From assembly GCA_017502975.1 (NCBI GenBank), contig JAFVTV010000048.1, positions 1 through 32,448 on the forward strand: a stretch of 32,448 nt of DNA. Direction: 5' to 3'. A program made the translations under genes and the position numbers. The notes under the pieces were generated by a model that worked only from the letters and a program-made list of their open reading frames with translations, was not told the origin of the DNA and did no database searches. Below, in pieces: positions 16,523 to 22,707 of the stretch (positions are counted from its first letter, which is position 1; every line of letters begins with the position of its first letter). The stretch is from Clostridia bacterium (GTDB lineage: Bacteria; Bacillota; Clostridia; Oscillospirales; CAG-272).

Positions 16523-17139
16523 AAAGTGTTTTTTACGTTATCATTCGCACCCTGCTTGTTATCCCTGCTAAATTGTTGTTTCGTGTCCGTGTGGTAGGCA
16601 GAAAAAACGAGCCGAAAAAGAAAGAGGGCGTATATTTGGTTTGCGCCAATCATCAAACCGTGCTTGATCCTGTATTTTTGTGTATTGCTTTGCGCCGTCA
16701 GCAGCCCCATTTTATGGCAAAGGCGGAGCTGTTTCGTGTGCCGGTGATCGGCAGGCTGGTGCGTTGGCTCGGTGCGTATCCCGTTTCCCGCGGCAAGGGG
16801 GATGTGGGCGCCATTAAGCATGCGATCAAGCTGCCTGAGGGCGGAAGGAGCATCGGCCTTTTCCCGCAGGGCACGCGCTGTGCCGGTAAGGACCCGCGTG
16901 AGTGCAGAGTGAAAAACGGTGCGGCAATGATTGCCTCGCACGCTGGGGCGCAGATCCTGCCCGTGCACATCAAGATGAAAAACTACACGTGGAAATTTTT
17001 CAGGCGTGTGACGGTCGTGATCGGCGAGCCGATCCCGTTTGCTGCGTTTGCGTATGACGCGCAAAAGGTCGGTGAATATGCACGCATTTCCGAGAGGGTC
17101 TATGGCGAGATCTGTCGCCTTGGCGACACGGTGAAATAA
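16519..17139 (+). CDS. plsC: 1-acyl-sn-glycerol-3-phosphate acyltransferase
   Basis: Transfers an acyl chain to lysophosphatidic acid to give phosphatidic acid, the precursor of membrane phospholipids. It has 206 residues. The catalytic HX4D motif is NHQTVLDP (near 40-47). The glycerol-phosphate-binding motif II reads FPQGTR rather than the usual FPEGTR. A hydrophobic N-terminal segment (~5-25) should attach it to the inner face of the membrane. It starts on the last bases of cmk (ATGA) and its stop overlaps the ATG of ispH-rpsA by one base, giving a tightly coupled cmk-plsC-ispH group. Confidence 0.93.
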   Translation: MKSVFYVIIRTLLVIPAKLLFRVRVVGRKNEPKKKEGVYLVCANHQTVLDPVFLCIALRRQQPHFMAKAELFRVPVIGRLVRWLGAYPVSRGKGDVGAIKHAIKLPEGGRSIGLFPQGTRCAGKDPRECRVKNGAAMIASHAGAQILPVHIKMKNYTWKFFRRVTVVIGEPIPFAAFAYDAQKVGEYARISERVYGEICRLGDTVK

Positions 17140-19175
17140 TGGAAGTTACGATTGCGAAAAATGCGGGCTTTTGCCCCGGTGTGCGCAATGCTACCGAGCA
17201 GCTCCATCGTCGCATGGCACATGCGGCGTGTGGGGAGCGCATCGTAACGCTTGGGCACCTCATACATAACGAGGAATATAACGAGGGGCTTGCCAAGCGC
17301 GGCGTTCGTGCCATTAAGGCGGATGAGCTTGCATCGCTTGCCGCCACCGCCTCACCCGAAACGCCCATTACGGTTTTTGTGCGTGCGCACGGCATCAGCC
17401 GCGAGGTAAGAGCGCATCTTGAGGCGCTTGCCGCCGCACACGAGGGCTTTTCCTTTGTGGATTGCACTTGCCCATTTGTCACAAAGATCCACCGCATCGC
17501 AGGCGAGCTTTCACAAAACGGAGGGCAAGACACGCATATTTTTATTTGCATCGGCAATGCTACCCATCCCGAGGTGGAGGGTTTTATGAGCTGCTTTGAC
17601 GGTGAAAAATACGTTTTTGCGGACTTTTCCGCGTTTGAAGCGGCGCTTAACAGCGCGCTGGGAGAGAAAATTTTGTCAAAAGTGCCCGTAATGGTGGCAC
17701 AAACGACCCAAAAATTAACAGAATGGAAAAAATGTCAAAAACTTTTAAAAAAGGTCTGTACAAATGCGTTAATTTTTGATACAATATGTAATGTTACGGA
17801 TTCCCGACAGACAGAAGCGGCGGCGCTTGCCGCAATTTCAGACGGTATGATCGTGATTGGCGGCAAGGAAAGCTCAAACACCGCAAAGCTTTTCGATATC
17901 TGCCAAGCACACTGCCCCGAAACGCTCCGTGTGACCGATACGGCGCAAATGCCTTTGGTGAAGACGTTTTCATTGACCCATCGCAAAGTGGGTATAGTTG
18001 CGGGAGCTTCGACCCCGCAAGAGATCATTGAGGAGGTATATAAAACAATGACTGAAGCAGAAAACTTTGCAAAACTTCTTGAAGAAACTGAAGTCAAAAA
18101 TTTACATACAGGAGCAATCGTTACCGGTACCGTATCCCACGTATCCGACACTGAGCTGCAGCTGGATCTCGGCGCAGGCGTAACCGGCTACATCAAGGCC
18201 GACCGCGTAAGCGATGACCCTTCTGTAAAGCTGACTGAGCAGTTCAAGGTAGGCGACACCGTAGAAGCCAAGGTGATCCGCGTAAGCGACATCGAGGGTG
18301 TGGCAGAGCTTGACAAAAGACGCGTTGACTCCGGCAAGAACTGGGAAAAGATCGTTGCCGCAAAAGAGGCAAACGAGGTGCTTGAGGCTACCGTTGCAGA
18401 CGTAGTGAAGGGCGGCGTAATCGTATTCGTTTACGGCAACCGCGTATTCATTCCCGCATCTCAGACCGGTGTTCCCAAGGACGGCGATCTCGCTCCCCTG
18501 AAGGGCACGAGCATCAAGTTCAAGGTGATCGAGGTGAAGGAGCAGGGCCATAAGGCAATCGGCTCTATTCGCGTTGTGCTTCGTGAGGAGTGCCGCGCAC
18601 AGGAAGAGGAGTTCTGGGCATCTATCGAGGAGGGTAAGACCTACACCGGTGTTGTAAAGAGTATGACCTCCTACGGTGCATTTGTAGATCTTGGCGGTGT
18701 TGACGGCATGGTACATACCAGCGAGCTTTCCTGGAAGCACATCAAGAACCCCGCAGAGGTTCTCTCCATTGGCGAAACCGTTACCGTTTTCGTGAAGTCC
18801 TTTGACCGCGAGAAGAAGCGCATTTCTCTCGGCTACAAGACCGAGGATACCAACCCCTGGTTCATCTTTACGAACAAGTGCCAGGTTGGCGACGTTGTTC
18901 CCGTTAAGATCGTAAGCATGATGCCCTTCGGTGCATTTGCAGAGATCATCGACGGTGTTGACGGCCTTATTCACATTTCGCAGATCGCTATGACTCGCAT
19001 CGGCAAGCCCGCTGACGTGCTGGAGATCGGTCAGAGCGTTGACGCTAAGATCATTGAGATCGATAGCGAGAAGCAAAAGGTAAGCCTTTCTATCCGCGCA
19101 CTTCTTGAGGAGGTTGCTGCTGCTGAGGCCGCAATGCCTGAGGAAGCCGTAGAAGAGGCTCCCGTAGAGGAATAA
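17139..19175 (+). CDS. ispH: IspH (HMBPP reductase) fused to ribosomal protein S1-like domains
   Basis: A 678-residue two-part protein. Residues 1-~300 are 4-hydroxy-3-methylbut-2-enyl diphosphate reductase, the last enzyme of the MEP isoprenoid pathway. They contain the three iron-sulfur cysteines (C12 in GFCPGV, C111 in CTCPFVTKIH, C217 in TICNVT) and the substrate residues ATHPEVEG near 141. Residues ~315-660 hold four S1 RNA-binding domains, the last two most typical (GVVKSMTSYGAFVDLGGVDG and KIVSMMPFGAFAEIIDGVDG), then an acidic Ala/Glu tail. This fusion is known in Clostridia and likely supplies their S1-type function. An AGGAGGT plus ATG at the junction (18031-18050) could also start a free S1 product. 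Confidence 0.95.
   Translation: MEVTIAKNAGFCPGVRNATEQLHRRMAHAACGERIVTLGHLIHNEEYNEGLAKRGVRAIKADELASLAATASPETPITVFVRAHGISREVRAHLEALAAAHEGFSFVDCTCPFVTKIHRIAGELSQNGGQDTHIFICIGNATHPEVEGFMSCFDGEKYVFADFSAFEAALNSALGEKILSKVPVMVAQTTQKLTEWKKCQKLLKKVCTNALIFDTICNVTDSRQTEAAALAAISDGMIVIGGKESSNTAKLFDICQAHCPETLRVTDTAQMPLVKTFSLTHRKVGIVAGASTPQEIIEEVYKTMTEAENFAKLLEETEVKNLHTGAIVTGTVSHVSDTELQLDLGAGVTGYIKADRVSDDPSVKLTEQFKVGDTVEAKVIRVSDIEGVAELDKRRVDSGKNWEKIVAAKEANEVLEATVADVVKGGVIVFVYGNRVFIPASQTGVPKDGDLAPLKGTSIKFKVIEVKEQGHKAIGSIRVVLREECRAQEEEFWASIEEGKTYTGVVKSMTSYGAFVDLGGVDGMVHTSELSWKHIKNPAEVLSIGETVTVFVKSFDREKKRISLGYKTEDTNPWFIFTNKCQVGDVVPVKIVSMMPFGAFAEIIDGVDGLIHISQIAMTRIGKPADVLEIGQSVDAKIIEIDSEKQKVSLSIRALLEEVAAAEAAMPEEAVEEAPVEE
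18031..18050 (+). promoter_or_regulatory. Internal ribosome binding site and ATG at the IspH-S1 junction
   Basis: AGGAGGT (18031-18037) stands ten bases before an in-frame ATG (18048) that opens MTEAENFAKLLEE, exactly where IspH ends and the S1 part begins. Initiation here would give an S1-only protein of about 375 residues. The spacing is slightly long, and AGGAGG also encodes the EEV of the IspH tail, so it may be coincidence. Confidence 0.4.
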
Positions 19176-19185
19176 TCATAAAAGA

Positions 19186-19219
19186 GTGCCCCCCAAATGC
19201 GGTTTGTATTGGGGGGCAC
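19186..19219 (+). terminator. Hairpin terminator after ispH-rpsA
   Basis: GTGCCCCCCAA pairs with TTGGGGGGCAC around a 12-base loop, followed by a modest T/A-rich stretch. It ends the long rpiR-to-ispH run. Confidence 0.75.
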
Positions 19220-19251
19220 CCTTAAATTTATGGGAAAATCCTGAAATATCA

Positions 19252-19281
19252 TTGACAGTAAGGCATAGGATATGTTATAAT
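19252..19281 (+). promoter_or_regulatory. Sigma-A promoter of the methylglyoxal-synthase-like gene
   Basis: Perfect TTGACA (19252-19257) and perfect TATAAT (19276-19281) with an 18-base spacer. The RNA would start near 19288, before the ATG at 19345. Confidence 0.85.
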
Positions 19282-19344
19282 GTATAAGAATAAACAGAAT
19301 TCTTGACACTGATATTCTACGGTCGAGGGAAGGAAGGTGCCAGC

Positions 19345-19773
19345 ATGGAAATTGCCATTATTGCGGCAGACATGAAGAAGGAACTGATGACACAGTTCTG
19401 TATTGCGTATTGCGGCGTGCTCAGTAAGCATAACCTCTGTGCCACCAGCATTACCGCGAAGTACATTTCGGAAGCCACAGGTCTTACCATTGAGAAAATG
19501 CTTACAGGAGAGCAAGGGGGAGAGCAGCAGATCGCTACGCGCGTTGCGTATAATGAGATCGATATTTTGCTGTATTTCCGTGACACGCGCCCTGAGGCAA
19601 TTTATGACGATAAAGAGGCGCAGGAGCTTTTGCTTGCCTGTGACCGATACAACATTCCCGTTGCAACCAATATTGCGACTGCGGAGGTACTGATTACAGC
19701 GCTTGATCGCGGCGATCTTGATTGGAGAAACTTCTTAAATCCAAGAAGCGAGTATAATCGCAGCAAAAAATAA
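19345..19773 (+). CDS. Methylglyoxal-synthase-like protein, probably not an active MgsA
   Basis: A 142-residue protein with the whole MgsA fold and length. It aligns end to end with Bacillus and E. coli MgsA, sharing ATGLTIEKMLTG, GG-QQ and NIPVATNIATAE. Several residues that make the enzyme work are changed: AHD becomes AAD (E. coli H19), GGDQQ becomes GGEQQ (catalytic D71), the phosphate-binding ATGTTG becomes ATSITA, and the histidine after the FxDP loop (H98) becomes Tyr. Conversion of dihydroxyacetone phosphate to methylglyoxal is therefore doubtful. It could be a sensor, a relative with another substrate, or a decayed enzyme. The start is ATG 19345 with AAGGAAGG seven bases before it. 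The strong promoter and intact frame argue that it is expressed and kept. Confidence 0.85.
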   Translation: MEIAIIAADMKKELMTQFCIAYCGVLSKHNLCATSITAKYISEATGLTIEKMLTGEQGGEQQIATRVAYNEIDILLYFRDTRPEAIYDDKEAQELLLACDRYNIPVATNIATAEVLITALDRGDLDWRNFLNPRSEYNRSKK

Positions 19774-19972
19774 TAAAGTGTTTGGAACACGCCCCTGCAT
19801 TCCGGTGCACAGAGAGAGAACGGCAAGCTGAAATGTTCTTCACGGTGGATGCAATCGGGTACCGCCCAAATGCTAAACTGCATAGAGTATGAGTGAAACG
19901 CTCGGGTGGAACCGTGTGAAAGTATCGCACCCCGACAGGTCTTTTGACCCTGTCGGGGTGCGTGTGTTTTTT
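19774..19972 (+). promoter_or_regulatory. T-box riboswitch upstream of thrS (threonine)
   Basis: The leader shows AGAGAG (19811-19816) followed by an apical hairpin (AGAAC...GTTCT), then a probable specifier ACC (Thr) at 19861-19863. The T-box core GGGTGGAACCGTG is at 19904-19916. A strong terminator stem (GCACCCCGACAGG / CCTGTCGGGGTGC, 19927-19961) and T-run (to 19972) follow. The specifier lies at about the same distance from the apical hairpin as UAC in the tyrS leader; an ACG at 19842 is the alternative, also Thr. A TATAAT at 19753-19758 inside the end of the preceding gene may be its -10 element, but no clear -35 accompanies it. Confidence 0.88.
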
Positions 19973-19996
19973 AAATATTCTCAAAGGAGTAATGAT

Positions 19997-21934
19997 ATGT
20001 TTAAAGTAAGTTTTTTCGAAAAAACCTTGGAATTTGAAGCACCGTTGTCGGTTTTTGATGCCGCAAAGGCAGCAGAACTGGTCACGCGTGCGCATATTGC
20101 CGCTGAGGTCGGCGGCACTGTTGTGGGTATGACACACCTGCTTGCAGGCGATTGTGAGGTCAAGCTTCTGACCTTTACCGATGCCGCAGGCAAGCACGTG
20201 TTTGATCATACGGCAGCCCACATATTGGCACAGGCAGTAAAGCGTCTGTATCCCGCCACCAAGCTCACCATCGGCCCCGCTGTGGAAAGCGGATTTTACT
20301 ATGATTTTGATAGCGACATCCCCTTTACACCCGATGTGCTTGCAGCGCTTGAGGGCGAGATGAAAAAGATCGTGAAGGAGAATCTTCTCATTGAGCGCTT
20401 TGAACTCCCCCGCGAGGAGGCAAGAGCGTTGATGGAGGAAAAGGGCGAGCCTTATAAGATGCAACTGATCGATGAGCTGCCCGCGGATGCCGTGATCAGT
20501 TTCTACCGTCAGGGAGAGTTTGTTGACCTTTGCGCAGGGCCTCACCTTTTCTCTACCGCTGCGGTCAAGGCCATTAAGCTCACGCAGTGCACGGGCGCTT
20601 ATTGGAAGGGCGACCAAAAAAACAAGATGCTGCAGCGCGTGTATGGCGCAGCCTTCCCCTCAAAGGAGGAGCTCAAGGCGCACCTTGAAGCGCTTGAGGA
20701 GGCAAGAAAGCGCGACCATAACAAGATCGGTCGCGAGCTTGAGTATTTCACTACTGTGGAGGAGATCGGTCAGGGCTTGCCCATTCTTTTGCCCAAGGGC
20801 TCGCGCGTGATTCAAACGCTGCAGCGCTGGATCGAGGATGAGGAGCAAAAGCGTGGCTATCTTTTGACCAAAACACCGCTTATGGCAAAGCGCGAGCTCT
20901 TCAAGATCTCGGGCCACTGGGATCATTACCGTGACGGCATGTTTATTATGGGTGATCCCGATGATTACAGTAAGGAGTGCTTTGCGCTCCGCCCGATGAC
21001 CTGCCCCTTCCAGTATCAGGTGTTCCTCAATAAAAAGCGCTCCTACCGTGAGCTGCCGATGCGACTTGGTGAAACCTCGACGCTTTTCCGCAACGAGGAT
21101 TCGGGTGAGATGCACGGCCTCATTCGTGTCAGACAGTTTACCATTTCCGAGGGTCACCTTGTCCTTCGTCCCGAGCAGCTTGAGGAGGAGTTCCGCGGCT
21201 GTCTTGAGCTTGCCAAGTATGTTCTTGATACCGTTGGCATGCTTGAAAACTGTACCTTCCGCTTCTCGCAGTGGGATCCTGCCCGTGCAGGTATCAAGTA
21301 TGAGGGAACGGCAGAGCAGTGGGAAGAGGCACAGCGCGTGATGGGTAATATTCTCGATAATCTCGGTGTGCAATACACCATTGGTATTGATGAGGCTGCA
21401 TTCTACGGCCCCAAGCTTGATATTCAGTACAAGAACGTGTTTGGAAAAGAGGATACCATCGTTACCATTCAGATCGATATGCTGCTTGCCGAGAAGTTTG
21501 GCATGGAGTACGTCGATAGCGACGGACAGATGAAAACGCCTTATATCATTCACCGCACCTCGCTTGGCTGCTATGAGCGCACACTGGCTTATCTTATCGA
21601 GCTGTATGCTGGTGCTCTGCCTACTTGGATGGCGCCCGAGCAGGTTCGCATTCTTCCCATTGGTGATGAGCATATCGATTACGCCTATGACGTAAAGCGC
21701 CGGCTTGCCGCTAAGGGTGTGCGCGTTGAGGTTGACGACCGCAATGAGACCATCGGCAAGAAAATTCGCACTACGCAGCTTGAAAAGGTACCCTATATGC
21801 TCGTGATCGGCGACAACGAAATGAACGCAGGCACGGTTGCCGTTCGCTCCCGTAAGGAGGGCGACAAGGGCGCTGTCACGGTTGATGAATTCCTTTCCGA
21901 CCTGCTTGTGGAAATCGAAGAAAAGAGAAGATAA
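19997..21934 (+). CDS. thrS: Threonyl-tRNA synthetase
   Basis: Charges tRNA-Thr. It has 645 residues, the standard full-length bacterial form. The N-terminal TGS domain spans ~1-60 and the editing domain ~65-225 (HTAAHILAQAV, then DLCAGPHL with the editing-site Cys/His). The class II catalytic core holds the zinc ligands (MTCPFQYQVF, then a His in the following motif and one in HRTSLGCYER). The C-terminal anticodon-binding domain is about 540-645. I chose ATG 19997 because AAAGGAGT stands six bases before it and the codon follows the T-box terminator. Reading further upstream would enter the riboswitch. Confidence 0.97.
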   Translation: MFKVSFFEKTLEFEAPLSVFDAAKAAELVTRAHIAAEVGGTVVGMTHLLAGDCEVKLLTFTDAAGKHVFDHTAAHILAQAVKRLYPATKLTIGPAVESGFYYDFDSDIPFTPDVLAALEGEMKKIVKENLLIERFELPREEARALMEEKGEPYKMQLIDELPADAVISFYRQGEFVDLCAGPHLFSTAAVKAIKLTQCTGAYWKGDQKNKMLQRVYGAAFPSKEELKAHLEALEEARKRDHNKIGRELEYFTTVEEIGQGLPILLPKGSRVIQTLQRWIEDEEQKRGYLLTKTPLMAKRELFKISGHWDHYRDGMFIMGDPDDYSKECFALRPMTCPFQYQVFLNKKRSYRELPMRLGETSTLFRNEDSGEMHGLIRVRQFTISEGHLVLRPEQLEEEFRGCLELAKYVLDTVGMLENCTFRFSQWDPARAGIKYEGTAEQWEEAQRVMGNILDNLGVQYTIGIDEAAFYGPKLDIQYKNVFGKEDTIVTIQIDMLLAEKFGMEYVDSDGQMKTPYIIHRTSLGCYERTLAYLIELYAGALPTWMAPEQVRILPIGDEHIDYAYDVKRRLAAKGVRVEVDDRNETIGKKIRTTQLEKVPYMLVIGDNEMNAGTVAVRSRKEGDKGAVTVDEFLSDLLVEIEEKRR

Positions 21935-21940
21935 AAACAA

Positions 21941-21967
21941 AAAATCCCCCCAAACGGGGGGATTTTT
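21941..21967 (+). terminator. Intrinsic terminator after thrS
   Basis: AAATCCCCCC / GGGGGGATTT with loop AAAC and a final T-run. Confidence 0.9.
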
Positions 21968-22107
21968 GCTTAAAATGCATTCATGCTTTATCTGATTTTG
22001 AAAAATGTCAAAAGAATCTTTGGCAGGTTTTGGCGCGTTTTACGGCATGATAAGTAGAGGATCTCTTTTTTAAGGGTGAATCAAGACATGGCAAAAGGAG
22101 AAGCTTT

Positions 22108-22707
22108 ATGAAGGAAGCAACAAAAGAAAAGAGCTGCGAGTTGCTGTCTGACGAGCAGATTATCGATCTTTATTTTGCGCGCGAGGAGCGTGCAATTAAG
22201 GAAACCGATCATAAGTACGGTAAATATTTGTTTACCATTGCTTATAATATCGTGCAGGATACACTCGATTGTGAGGAATGTCTTAACGATACGTATTTAA
22301 ATACGTGGAACCGCATTCCCCCCACACGCCCCTCCATATTTCACGCATTTCTTTCAAAGATTATGCGAAACATTGCAGTTGACAGATACCGTCACAATAA
22401 GGCGCAAAAGCGTGCTCCCTCAGAAATGCTGTTAACGCTTGAGGAACTTGATTCCTGCACGCCAAATGAGATGAGTATGGATGAGGAACTTGCGATTGCC
22501 GAGCTTAGTCGCTTGCTAAACGATTACTTAAAGGGGCTTAGCGACCGCGAGCGACTATTGTTTGTTTGTCGCTACTATTACGCAGATAAAATATCCGAGA
22601 TTGCAAAAATGCTGCAAGCGGGTGAGCGCAGCGTGTACCGTGAACTGGCGGCATTGAGAGAGGGTTTGCGCCAGCGTCTTGAAAAGGAGGGTTTTTGCTG
22701 TGAGTAA
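22108..22707 (+). CDS. ECF-type RNA polymerase sigma factor
   Basis: A 199-residue sigma-70-family protein with only regions 2 and 4, as in ECF sigma factors. Region 2 spans about 40-105 (ECLNDTYLNTWNRI, then FLSKIMRNIAVDRYRHNKAQ). Region 4 spans about 135-195, ending in a helix-turn-helix (SEIAKMLQAGERSVYRELAALREGL). AAAAGGAG stands nine bases before the ATG. Its end overlaps the next gene by eight bases, so the two are made together. The overlap and the partner's membrane topology suggest the partner holds this sigma factor inactive until an outside signal arrives. No clear sigma-A promoter is seen in the 140 bases upstream. The stretch at 22007-22055 (TGTCAAAAGAATC onward) is a candidate for an autoregulated ECF promoter. 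Confidence 0.92.
   Translation: MKEATKEKSCELLSDEQIIDLYFAREERAIKETDHKYGKYLFTIAYNIVQDTLDCEECLNDTYLNTWNRIPPTRPSIFHAFLSKIMRNIAVDRYRHNKAQKRAPSEMLLTLEELDSCTPNEMSMDEELAIAELSRLLNDYLKGLSDRERLLFVCRYYYADKISEIAKMLQAGERSVYRELAALREGLRQRLEKEGFCCE

Noticed and set aside
19889-19996. N-terminal extension of thrS
   Set aside because: This stretch is the T-box core and terminator; ATG 19997 with AAAGGAGT is the proper start.
20660-21940. Minus-strand frame of 426 codons opposite thrS
   Set aside because: Shadow of a recognisable threonyl-tRNA synthetase; no independent signals.
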